From: G963674665 sp963674665
GTDB lineage: Bacteria; Desulfobacterota; Desulfovibrionia; Desulfovibrionales; Desulfovibrionaceae
NCBI GenBank assembly: GCA_963674665.2
Contig: CAXXPL010000005.1
Location: 496,001 to 560,000, forward strand
DNA: 64,000 bases
Reading direction: 5' to 3'
Shown one piece after another: positions 16,826-24,819 of this stretch (positions are counted from its first letter, which is position 1; each line of letters starts with the position of its first letter). The notes beneath the pieces were generated by a model. It did no database searches and was not told the DNA's origin. It saw only the letters and a program-made list of their open reading frames with translations. Position numbers and translations under genes: made by a program.

Positions 16826-17536
16826 TTAACTTTCATTTTGTATATACCCACAAGATCTAAACCAGCCCTGAGCATCTTTTGCGAGAACGAAGCTCAGGGC
16901 TTTTCCAACAGCGTCAAAGAGCTCTTCATGTGTCCTGGCTTTCATTCCTTTCAGCAGTTCCTTTACTTTGCTCCACATCTTTTCAATAGGATTTAGATCT
17001 GGGCTATAAGCTGGTAGAAACCGATAAGAAGCCTGCTTGGCTTCAATGGCAGCGTAAGCATCCTGGGATTTATGGGCTGAGAGATTGTCCATGATGACGA
17101 TATCGCCAGGGCGTAGAGAAGGTGCAAGCACCTCTTTGATGTAAGCATCGAACATCTTTCGATCTACCGCCCCAGGAAAGACAATACTCTCAGTTGAGCC
17201 ATCAAGGCGCACCGAAGAAAGTACGGTTAAGGTTTCCCAACGGCCGCACGGGGCAGAATCATGACAACGCTCCCCATGGATAGAGCGTCCATACAGTCGT
17301 GTCATATTTGTTTTTACGCCTGATTCATCAAGAAAAATCAAGGAGTTCACATCCACAGTCCGTTGGAATTCCTCCCATTCAAGCCTAGACTTGACTATAT
17401 CCTCCCGATCCTGCTCGCTTGCTCGCAGAGTTTTTTTTGAAAGCAAATCCAAGAGATTTAAGAATTTTATGAATTGCAACAAGTGAGCACTGCTTTCTGA
17501 AGTGCTGCCGAATCTCCTCCAAGGTGAGGTCCACAT
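16826..17536 (-). CDS. IS630-type transposase, DDE catalytic part (orfB)
   Basis: Catalytic half of the transposase. The DDE triad is readable as IFLDESGVKT, VIMDNLSAHK and NPIEKMWSKVKELL. The true N-terminal junction with orfA is probably at the A8 tract (minus strand of 17438-17445), because TLRASEQDRED is where IS630 proteins continue after the helix-turn-helix domain. The residues before it in this frame look like frame shadow. The stop codon lies inside the terminal inverted repeat. Confidence 0.85.
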   Translation of the reverse strand: MWTSPWRRFGSTSESSAHLLQFIKFLNLLDLLSKKTLRASEQDREDIVKSRLEWEEFQRTVDVNSLIFLDESGVKTNMTRLYGRSIHGERCHDSAPCGRWETLTVLSSVRLDGSTESIVFPGAVDRKMFDAYIKEVLAPSLRPGDIVIMDNLSAHKSQDAYAAIEAKQASYRFLPAYSPDLNPIEKMWSKVKELLKGMKARTHEELFDAVGKALSFVLAKDAQGWFRSCGYIQNES

Positions 17537-17762
17537 TTTCGAGGAGAAGAGCTGTCAGTTCTCGACGCTCATCTTCAGAGAACATTGACGTTCTGTGACC
17601 GCGCTGTCGGGCTTCCATTCGTCCGTCTCGTTCAAATTCCCGGATCCACCGACTCACGCTATTTAGATGATACCCCACAATCTCGGCGATTTGCCGCCGT
17701 GGGAGTCCTGCCTCGTAAGCCCGTATAGCTATAGCCCGTACTTCCTTGTTTGCTGTTTTCAT
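17385..17762 (-). CDS. IS630-type transposase, DNA-binding part (orfA)
   Basis: 125-residue frame with a helix-turn-helix domain (RRQIAEIVGYHLNSVSRWI) and the linker leading to the catalytic domain. The frame leaves the transposase sequence at FAFKK, within the run of eight A residues, after which orfB is in the +1 (equivalently -2) frame. A full-length transposase would need slippage at A8. Alternatively, a one-base deletion or insertion has inactivated it. Confidence 0.8.
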   Translation of the reverse strand: MKTANKEVRAIAIRAYEAGLPRRQIAEIVGYHLNSVSRWIREFERDGRMEARQRGHRTSMFSEDERRELTALLLENVDLTLEEIRQHFRKQCSLVAIHKILKSLGFAFKKNSASKRAGSGGYSQV

Positions 17763-18369
17763 GCAAGTCAGTCTAGAATATTTTTAGATAATTTGAAAGT
17801 TAAAATGCCCTAGCCGGACGGCAAGGGTGTCTCCATCGCAAGATGGAATCTGAAGGAAGCCGCAGGCAAAATGCTGAACCAACGAATAGAAATCGTTTAC
17901 GAGGCGGTCATGCTGGGTGAGAAGGCCACTATCTTCAAAGCCCGATACTTGTACGGAAAGCCTGGACGTATATGCGGCGGGTATAAGCAGGAAGGTCGCG
18001 CGCATTACCCGGGGAGATCTGTCTTCCTGCCACGTGCTACCGGCGCGGCAACGCGCCGGGATGGGCGAACAGAAGTCAGCCGAGGCCATAGTAGTCGACC
18101 TAACCAATCGACGAAGGGCTGAATCTTTCATGTGAAGCAAGAACTGTTTTCTTACCGATTTTAGCAGATGCCCGAAAGGGGCCTTAAAGCTGGAAGTAAT
18201 GGACGGAATCCATGAGCTAAGGCTGGGCGCTTATAGGACGGTAGACATTCCGGACAACGAGCCGAATAGACAGGAACCGCCGTAGTACGGAACCGCATGC
18301 CCGGTGGTGAGGGAGGACGGGGGGCGCGAGCCCCCCTCCTACCCGATAAATTCCACTGAAATGGGGAGA

Positions 18370-18405
18370 CCGAGGGAATTACCTCTTCATCAAGAGGTCT
18401 TCCCC
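18370..18405 (-). terminator. Hairpin between intron copy 2 and the lacI-type gene
   Basis: ACCTCTT (18381-18387) and AAGAGGT (18392-18398) form a tight hairpin. An alternative outer pairing of GGGGAGACC with GGTCTTCCCC is also possible. It lies just past the stop of the minus-strand regulator gene and may terminate it. Confidence 0.4.
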
Positions 18406-18428
18406 CGGAGATAATCGTGTGGAGTGAA

Positions 18429-19466
18429 TCAGCCGTTGAATCTGCTGCAGGTCTTTCGCGAAATGATCTCGGTATCCAGCAGGTAGTGGACATTCAATGG
18501 CTTTTGCTGGGTGATGGAGTCGATGAGGATTTCCGCGGACATCTGCCCCAGCTCGTAGCAGGGCGTGCGGATGGAAGTGAGGGGCGGGGTGAAGTAGGCT
18601 GAAATATCGATGTCGTCGAACCCGCAGACCGAGATGTCCTCCGGAACCTTCAACCCGGCCTCGTGGATGGTACGTATGGCTCCGATGGCCAGATAGTCGT
18701 TCACGCACAGGATTGCGGTGGGGGGATTATCGAGGCGCAGGTACTCGCGCATGGATTCCTTGCCGTGAAGCAGGGTGGGGGGCTGACTGTGCACCAGGTT
18801 CTCGTCGTAGGGGACGCCGTGCTCATCCATGGCCTTCTTGTACCCCTCGAGGCGGTCGTAGTTGCGCTGGGCGCAGGTGAAGGGGCCGAGCATCAGGCCG
18901 ATGCGGGTATGCCCCAGATCGATGAGGAACTTGATGCCCGCATAGGCTGAAGTGTAGTTGTCCACTGCGATGTAGTTGAGGCGCTCGTCCACCACATCCC
19001 AGAGCACGATGGACGGTATGCCGGACTTTTCCAACTCCAGCACGGCGTCAACGTTTGTCTTGTCCAATCCCACGAGGATGAGCCCGCCGGTGCGCTGTTC
19101 ATGCATTCTGCGCAGGGCTAGGCGTTCCTGCTCCGGCGAGAACTGCGACAGGGCCACGCGGCAGGAGATGTTTCTTTCGCCGCAGACTTCCTGGATGGCC
19201 GTGAGGTTGATGCCGAAGGCCGCATACACGGGAGATGGAATGATTACGCCGATGGTGTCGGAGCGCGAGCTGGAAAGGGAGCCCGCGGTCGCATTGTAGA
19301 CATAGTTCAACGCCTTTGCCGCTGCCCGAACCTTGTAGACGGTTTCAGGAGGAGTGCGGTCCGGCTCCCGCAAGGCCCTTGAGACTGTCGACAACGACAC
19401 GTTGGCGGCCATGGCCACGTCTTTTATGGTTACGCGAGCGGCTGTTTTGGTTTTTTTCGAATCCAT
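18429..19466 (-). CDS. LacI-family transcriptional regulator
   Basis: 345-residue DNA-binding regulator. The N-terminal helix-turn-helix is the classic TIKDVAMAANVSLSTVSRAL, followed by the hinge helix region and a periplasmic-binding-protein-like effector domain (DTIGVIIPSP, ILVGLDKTNV, AILCVNDYLAIGAIR, SVCGFDDIDISAYF). It lies at the downstream edge of the catabolic locus and is encoded on the same strand as the dehydrogenase and TRAP genes, so it is the likely local repressor or activator. The effector would be a sugar or sugar derivative by family habit; this is inference. Confidence 0.92.
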   Translation of the reverse strand: MDSKKTKTAARVTIKDVAMAANVSLSTVSRALREPDRTPPETVYKVRAAAKALNYVYNATAGSLSSSRSDTIGVIIPSPVYAAFGINLTAIQEVCGERNISCRVALSQFSPEQERLALRRMHEQRTGGLILVGLDKTNVDAVLELEKSGIPSIVLWDVVDERLNYIAVDNYTSAYAGIKFLIDLGHTRIGLMLGPFTCAQRNYDRLEGYKKAMDEHGVPYDENLVHSQPPTLLHGKESMREYLRLDNPPTAILCVNDYLAIGAIRTIHEAGLKVPEDISVCGFDDIDISAYFTPPLTSIRTPCYELGQMSAEILIDSITQQKPLNVHYLLDTEIISRKTCSRFNG

Positions 19467-19724
19467 ATCGGGTTATGACCGTGTTTCTGGTTAGTTGTGT
19501 CTTATGCAGCAGGCTAGGCTCTAGCCATGGTTATGTGAATATCGATAGACGTCGCAAGTGTCAATGCGTTTGTTTCCCAATGCATTATAACGGAAAGACA
19601 TCATGCGCTTCGATGATGCCGATACCGATACGTTGGAGATGGGGCGTTGATTGCGCCCCTGCTACAGTCCCCCCTGTTTATAGCGATGTGAAAGCGGGTG
19701 CGATACGTGAGTTGCGGGGGAAAA

Positions 19725-19766
19725 GGGCTGCGGAAGGAGTTCCGGTGGGTTTCCGTCCGCAGTCCC
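19725..19766 (-). terminator. Terminator after the iron alcohol dehydrogenase gene
   Basis: On the minus strand GGGACTGCGGACGGA pairs with TCCTTCCGCAGCCC, followed by TTTT. It lies just past the dehydrogenase stop and separates it from the regulator gene. Pairing also works on the plus strand. The rest of the 306-bp gap to the regulator start shows no gene. Confidence 0.7.
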
Positions 19767-19772
19767 TTTTGT

Positions 19773-20933
19773 TTAACTGTAGTTGGCCTCCATGAGTGCG
19801 AGGATCTGGTCCTTGGTTGCGCTGCGCGGATTGTTGTTCAGGAGGCGTTTCGCGGCAAAGGCCCTCTCCGCCGAGGCGGCGAGGTCCTCGCGTTTGATGC
19901 CGTATTCACACAAGCCCACCGCAATGTCCAGGTCCTCGAGCATTTCGATGAAAGCACTCTCACAATCCGAAGAGCGCTCCATAATGCTCATCTTGGCGGA
20001 CCTGTCTTCACCGCGCAGGATGTCGCCCACCACCGAGTATTTTTCGGGTGCGGCTATGTGATTGAAGGCTATGCACATGGGCGCCACAAAGGACATGGCC
20101 AGCCCATGGGGGATGTGGTACTCGGTGGGCAGGGTGGTGCCGATGGCGTGGATGATGCCGTTCTGCGTGTTGCCGAAGCCCATGCCAGCCAGGGCCGACC
20201 CGTAGAGCATGGCGGCGCGGGCGTCACGGTTGGCGCCGTTTGCATAGGCCTTGCGGATGTTGCCCGCGATGAGCTTCATGGCCTGCAGATTCAGGGCGTC
20301 GGTCAGCGGCGTCGCGGCAAGCCCGCAAAAGGACTCCATGGCATGGACAAAGGCATCCACGCCGGTGATGGCGGTGACGCGCTGCGGCAGCCCCATGGTG
20401 AGTTCCGGGTCCAGTATCACTGTGTCCGCGTACATGTATTGGGACACCACGCCCTTTTTACCGCCGTTTTTCGTGTCGGCCAGCACTGAGATGTTGGTCA
20501 TCTCGCTGCCGGTCCCCGCAGTGGTGGGGATCAGCAGGGAAGGTAGACAGGGGGAGGGTACCAGGTCTATGCCAAAGTACTTGTCGATGGGGCCTTCGTT
20601 GGAGAGCAGCACGGAAGCGGCCTTGGCCGTATCCAGGGCGCTGCCTCCGCCGATGCCTATGATCGCGTCCGCCCCGAACTCCTTGGCCGCGTTGGTGCAG
20701 TGCTGGATGGAGTCCATGCTGGGCTCCAGCTCGGCCTTGTCGTAGAGCGTCCAGGCCACGCCCCCTTTGGTCAGAGACTCTTCCAGGGGCTTGTGAACGC
20801 CGGCTTTGGCGACGCCCGGATCTGTGACCACGATCGCCCTGGTTCCTCCAAGCTTTTTCACTTCCTCGGCAGCTTGCTGAATCGTGCCGAATCCATGAAC
20901 TATCCTTTTCACGGTGTTGTGTGCGAACATCAT
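19773..20933 (-). CDS. Iron-containing (group III) alcohol dehydrogenase
   Basis: NAD(P)-linked alcohol/aldehyde oxidoreductase, 386 residues. The nucleotide site contains GGGSALDTAKAASVL. Metal-binding residues sit in GVDAFVHAMES, NGIIHAIG and IPHGLAMSF, the expected Asp-His-His-His pattern. The start is placed at 20933, with GAGGT 5 nt upstream; the frame extends to 20978. It is downstream of the TRAP genes on the same strand, with 81 bp to dctM, and is probably co-transcribed. Substrate unknown; relatives act on propanediol, lactaldehyde, butanol and short sulfo-aldehydes. Confidence 0.9.
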   Translation of the reverse strand: MMFAHNTVKRIVHGFGTIQQAAEEVKKLGGTRAIVVTDPGVAKAGVHKPLEESLTKGGVAWTLYDKAELEPSMDSIQHCTNAAKEFGADAIIGIGGGSALDTAKAASVLLSNEGPIDKYFGIDLVPSPCLPSLLIPTTAGTGSEMTNISVLADTKNGGKKGVVSQYMYADTVILDPELTMGLPQRVTAITGVDAFVHAMESFCGLAATPLTDALNLQAMKLIAGNIRKAYANGANRDARAAMLYGSALAGMGFGNTQNGIIHAIGTTLPTEYHIPHGLAMSFVAPMCIAFNHIAAPEKYSVVGDILRGEDRSAKMSIMERSSDCESAFIEMLEDLDIAVGLCEYGIKREDLAASAERAFAAKRLLNNNPRSATKDQILALMEANYS

Positions 20934-21014
20934 GGGTGACCTCGTATCTGAACCGTGCTGCACTGTGATGACTTGCAACCCTCATCACAGTGCCGGTTGT
21001 TGCTGTTTGCCGCC

Positions 21015-22301
21015 CTAATACATGCCGAGCATTTTGGGCAGGAAAGTGACAATGCTGGGAAAGAACACACTCATAACCGAAATGGCGATCAGCACGACCA
21101 CATAGGGGAACGCACCTTTTGCCACCCGCTCCAATGGCAGGTTGGAGATATTCATGGAAATGAATAGGTTGACTCCCAATGGTGGTGTGAGCAGGGCGAT
21201 CTCATTGGTCAAAACCCAGAACACGCCGAAGAACACCGGATCCACGCCGACCTTGGTGACGATGGGCAGAAATACGGGCGCCAGGACCACAATGGTGGCC
21301 AGGGTTTCCATGAACATGCCCAGGAAGAGCAGCAGCAGGCCGATGAGCAACAGAATGCAGATGGGATTGGTGGTGATCTGCATCATCTGCTCCGCAAGGT
21401 GCTGCGGGATTTGGTACATGGTGAGGAAACGGCCGAATATGGTTGAAACACCTACCACGATGAGGATGGTTCCCGTGGAGATGTTCGCCAGCTTCATGGC
21501 CTCGAACACTTCCTTGAAGTTGAGTTTCTTGGTGATGAAGAAGCCCACGAACAGGGCGTACCACACCGCAACCACCGATGCCTCCACAGGGGTGCAGGCG
21601 CCGGTGTAGATGCCGCCGAGGATGATGACCGGGGTCATCAGGGACCAGATGTTGCGTAGCATGGCCCGGAGGATGTCCTTCCAGGTATGGCTGTGCATGG
21701 TGCCCTGAAATCCGGAGCGTCTGGCGATGGTGTAGGCCGTAAGCATGAGGGCGGTGCCCACCAGGATGCCGGGCACGAACCCCGCGGTGAACAGTGCGGA
21801 GATCGAAACGTTTGCGATGATGCCGTAGACCAGCATGGGGTTGCTGGGGGGGATGAGAATGCCCAGCGTGCCCCCTGTGGCTGAAATTCCCGAGGCGTAT
21901 TCAGGTGAATACCCCTTGCGTATCATGGACGGGATCATGAGGCTGCCCATGGCTGCCACCGTACCGGGGCCGGAGCCGATCATGGCCGCGAAGAACATGG
22001 ATCCCAGGATGGTCACCATGCCCAGTCCGCCTCTGATGTGCCCCACCAGCATGGACGCCACCTCGACGATTTGTGCCGCCATACCTCCCCGGTCCATGAG
22101 CGCACCGGCAAATATGAAGCCCACCACCGCGAGGAGCGGGAACATGTCCGAGACCTTGAGCAGGTCGATCATCACCAGACTCAGGGGGATGTCGCTGAAC
22201 AGCAGGACGATGACCGAGGCCATACCCAGCGAGACGAAGATCGGCGCGCCCATGGCCAGGAGTACGCCCATGGCCACCCATATGAGGATTTCGAGTTCCA
22301 T
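21015..22301 (-). CDS. dctM: TRAP transporter large permease (DctM)
   Basis: The 12-helix-type membrane subunit that performs sodium-coupled uptake with DctQ and DctP. 428 residues. The start is ATG 22301, directly after AGGAGGTG; its A overlaps the dctQ stop (TGATG), a translational coupling. Family motifs include ATGGTLGILIPPSNPMLVYG and LTPPLGVNLFI. A longer frame to 22358 has no ribosome binding site and is not used. Confidence 0.93.
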   Translation of the reverse strand: MELEILIWVAMGVLLAMGAPIFVSLGMASVIVLLFSDIPLSLVMIDLLKVSDMFPLLAVVGFIFAGALMDRGGMAAQIVEVASMLVGHIRGGLGMVTILGSMFFAAMIGSGPGTVAAMGSLMIPSMIRKGYSPEYASGISATGGTLGILIPPSNPMLVYGIIANVSISALFTAGFVPGILVGTALMLTAYTIARRSGFQGTMHSHTWKDILRAMLRNIWSLMTPVIILGGIYTGACTPVEASVVAVWYALFVGFFITKKLNFKEVFEAMKLANISTGTILIVVGVSTIFGRFLTMYQIPQHLAEQMMQITTNPICILLLIGLLLLFLGMFMETLATIVVLAPVFLPIVTKVGVDPVFFGVFWVLTNEIALLTPPLGVNLFISMNISNLPLERVAKGAFPYVVVLIAISVMSVFFPSIVTFLPKMLGMY

Positions 22302-22807
22302 CAGAACACCTCCTCGGAAGGCACCACGACCTTGCTGCGTCCGGTGGCTATGCGCCACCAGCGCTCCAGCAGACGGATGGATTGCAACGTGAATGCTATG
22401 GGAACCCCGACGAACACGTAGCGCATGTCAAGCATCATGGCGCCGGACATCATGGGCCTTTTCTGCATGCCGATGATGAATTCCACTCCCACATAGACAA
22501 CAATGGCGCAAAACGTGAGACAGATTGCGTCCACGAGCAGCAGCAGTCCGACCTGAAACCAGCGCGGCAGGTATTTTATGTGCGCTGTTACCCGGATATG
22601 CACGTTTTTGGAGGTGGCCAGACTTGCGGCCAGATAGACAAGATAGAGGAACACGAAACGTGACAACTCCTCGGACCATGACAGGGATTTTCCGCCCACA
22701 TACCTGAAAAGCACCTGGACCATGAGCAATGTCATGACTGTGGCGAGCAGTCCGCAGCACAGGTATTCTTCCAGGTTGTCCCATAGATGAATCAGTTTTT
22801 CTCGCAT
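22301..22807 (-). CDS. dctQ: TRAP transporter small permease (DctQ)
   Basis: Four-helix membrane subunit, 168 residues. Helices appear at about 15-35, 45-65, 85-110 and 130-150, with the DctQ-typical SLSWSEELSRFVFLYLVYLA. The start at 22807 has GAGGT 5 nt upstream; the open frame continues to 22936 without homology. It overlaps dctM by one base and is separated from dctP by a perfect 10-bp hairpin. Confidence 0.88.
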   Translation of the reverse strand: MREKLIHLWDNLEEYLCCGLLATVMTLLMVQVLFRYVGGKSLSWSEELSRFVFLYLVYLAASLATSKNVHIRVTAHIKYLPRWFQVGLLLLVDAICLTFCAIVVYVGVEFIIGMQKRPMMSGAMMLDMRYVFVGVPIAFTLQSIRLLERWWRIATGRSKVVVPSEEVF

Positions 22808-22919
22808 GAGAACCTCGATAAGGATTGGGTGCCGAGGGGCGTTTGCCAAGGGCAAATACCCTGGATAACGGATTGGGGCACCATTCCACGCTCCCGACAG
22901 TTTTGAATGCATGTTCAGT

Positions 22920-22948
22920 GGAAGGTGCGAATGCACTCCGCACCTTCC
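22920..22948 (-). promoter_or_regulatory. Intercistronic hairpin between dctP and dctQ
   Basis: GGAAGGTGCG (22920-22929) pairs perfectly with CGCACCTTCC (22939-22948) around a 9-nt loop. There is no U-tract. It sits right after the dctP stop, a position where such stems commonly stabilise the binding-protein message and lower expression of the membrane subunits. The functional reading is inference. Confidence 0.65.
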
Positions 22949-22975
22949 ATTATTTCCGCTCGAGTGGCAACGTTC

Positions 22976-24001
22976 TTATTGCGGACGAGTCCGACCCAGA
23001 GTCTTCATCATGCTGTCCAGCAGGGTGATGTCACCGATCTTGTCGTAGAACTCGGGCCAGATGGCCTGGGCCTTTTCGATCCAGACAGGCTCGTCATCAG
23101 GCTGGTCCAGAATCTCGACACCGGCAGCCTTGATCTGCTTCTTCAGTTCTTCCTTCATCTGGGCGATGATTTCGCGGTTGTGCTTGGTGGCGATGCGGCC
23201 GCCTTCCAGGATGGCCTTCTGCACTTCCGGGGTCTGCTTTTCGAACCAGGAGTGGTTGATCACGATGGGGCCGATCCAGGGCTTGTAGTGGATCTCGGTG
23301 ATATACTTCTGCACTTCCTCGAACTTGTTGGAAGCGAACACGGGGTAGGGGTTTTCCTGTCCGTCAACAACGTTCTGCTGCAGGGCGTTGAAGGTCTCGT
23401 CCCAGGCCATGGGGGTGGGTTCGCAGCCCCAGGCGCGGAAGGTGGCGACCATGATGGGGTTGTTGGGCACGCGAATCTTGAGACCCTTGAGATCCCCGAT
23501 GGTGTGGACGGGGTGCTTGCTGTTGCTCAGGACGCGGAAGCCCTGTACCAGCCAGCCCACGGCCATGTTGCCGCTTTCCTTGATCATTCTTTCGTTGATG
23601 GCGTCCCAGTTGTCGTCGATGACCTTGTAGCACTCATCATAGCTGGAATACATGTAGGGGAGGTCGAAGACACCCATGGAGGGGCTGAACACGGTGACAT
23701 TGTTCACCGCCAGGGAGGCGATCTGAACAACGCCGTTCTGAATGTCCTGAAAGCTGCGCTGCTCTCCGCCAAGCTGGCTGGCGGGGTAGATCTGCACATC
23801 GACCTTTCCCTTGGTGGCTTCCTCGACATACTTTTTGAAGTCCAGGGCCGCGGCGTGGTGGGGTTCCATTACCATTGCCGCGGAGCTGTGGCTGTAGCGC
23901 ATGATGACCTTGTCTCCGGCCAGGCCGATGCCAGCGGTGGCAACGATCAAACCAAGCACTAAACAGATGATGCCCATCAATTTCATCTTGTCAGAACGCA
24001 T
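22976..24001 (-). CDS. dctP: TRAP transporter solute-binding protein (DctP family)
   Basis: Periplasmic receptor of the TRAP system, 341 residues. The signal peptide spans about 1-28 (GIICLVLGLIVATAGIGLAG). The DctP fold shows GLKIRVPNNPIMVATFRAWG, which contains the conserved Arg that binds the ligand carboxylate or equivalent anion, and NVVDGQENPYPVFASNKF. AAGGAGAGG precedes the ATG. It is the first gene of the minus-strand operon dctP-dctQ-dctM-adh and is divergent from the phosphofructokinase gene. The conserved Arg argues for an organic acid or another anionic solute. Confidence 0.93.
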   Translation of the reverse strand: MRSDKMKLMGIICLVLGLIVATAGIGLAGDKVIMRYSHSSAAMVMEPHHAAALDFKKYVEEATKGKVDVQIYPASQLGGEQRSFQDIQNGVVQIASLAVNNVTVFSPSMGVFDLPYMYSSYDECYKVIDDNWDAINERMIKESGNMAVGWLVQGFRVLSNSKHPVHTIGDLKGLKIRVPNNPIMVATFRAWGCEPTPMAWDETFNALQQNVVDGQENPYPVFASNKFEEVQKYITEIHYKPWIGPIVINHSWFEKQTPEVQKAILEGGRIATKHNREIIAQMKEELKKQIKAAGVEILDQPDDEPVWIEKAQAIWPEFYDKIGDITLLDSMMKTLGRTRPQ

Positions 24002-24819
24002 AGTCCTCTCCTTTCAGTCTACTGCGGTTATCAAGTGCAACTCCCAATAAAGACCCCGACCGATTGAATCTGGAGCGTTTTCAGTGTTGTTCCACCAGAC
24101 CAAATTCCTGGTTGAAAGTCTTAACTCGCTGAAACTCTATGAAATTCAAATTAGTCAGGGTTGTCCTCTCTTGTGATGCTTTAATCAAATTTAGTCAAAC
24201 AAGTGCCCTGAACGTCTCAAGCTTGTTTCAACAGCCAGTGTGATCAGGAGCCAGGATGCCGGCTGATCAAAGGTATTCTTGAGTAATATCTCAGAATTCA
24301 AGACTTTCATTTTGTGATGACTGAGTTTCATGACTTCCGGTCTCAAGTGGTTTCAAACTGTTGAATAATATGATGATCGTTTCTAAAAAATATAATATTT
24401 AAAACTAAGATGTTAAGAATGCCTCTTTCTTTTTCACTGAGAACGTTATTATTCTATTCGCTTTAAAACAATCGTGTCAATCCCTGTTCGCATCGAGAAT
24501 GGAAATAAATAAAATCCTGATCCAGGATCAAAATGCTAATTCGTTGATTTTAAATAAGATAAAACATAGCTCATGAATGAAAGAAATGCCAGGAATGGTC
24601 ACTTCCGTTAAATTTGTTGGATTGAGGCCCTTGAACCGATTGACAGGAAAATTCAACCGGGATAACTACTGAAAACGAATTCAGAGAATCGGACTTATAA
24701 TAAGTAAATATACTGAAATTATTTAATAAATTTTATGAGAACGATATTTTGTATGCCAGGGAACTGTGAAAAGAACTTTCATAAATGTAGCTTAATAAAT
24801 TGTAATGACAGGATATAAT
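24002..24819. promoter_or_regulatory. AT-rich divergent control region of the catabolic locus
   Basis: About 820 bp between the divergent TRAP operon and the phosphofructokinase gene, markedly AT-richer than its surroundings and without a plausible gene. TTGACA at 24640-24645, followed after 16-17 bp by ATAACT/TAACTA, is a weak plus-strand promoter candidate. I found no convincing LacI-type palindrome by eye. Confidence 0.5.

Larger units (their letters stand above)
16819..17810 (-). mobile_element. IS630-family insertion sequence (992 bp)
   Basis: Terminal inverted repeats GAGCATTTTAACTTTCA (16819-16835) and TGAAAGTTAAAATGCCC (17794-17810) match at 16 of 17 positions. The element is flanked by TA on both sides (16817-16818 and 17811-17812), the IS630/Tc1-mariner target duplication. 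It holds two overlapping minus-strand frames encoding a DDE transposase. Both ends and the catalytic residues are intact, suggesting recent insertion. Confidence 0.93.
16710..18347 (+). mobile_element. Group IIC-like intron without reverse transcriptase, copy 2, split by an IS630-type element
   Basis: Same ends as copy 1 (GTGCGCCCGGC and CTCCTACCCGAT) and near-identical conserved blocks. A 992-bp insertion sequence plus a TA duplication interrupts domain I. Removing them restores a 644-nt intron and the junction CTGCTAGCCGG, which matches copy 1. It has no intron-encoded protein. Domain V carries an A-C mismatch in its distal stem relative to copy 1. It sits immediately behind the secF terminator. 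Confidence 0.85.

Noticed and set aside
24002..24819. LacI-type operator palindromes in the divergent control region
   Set aside because: Candidates such as CTGGAGCGTTTTCAG and ACCAG..CTGGT are too imperfect to call by eye.
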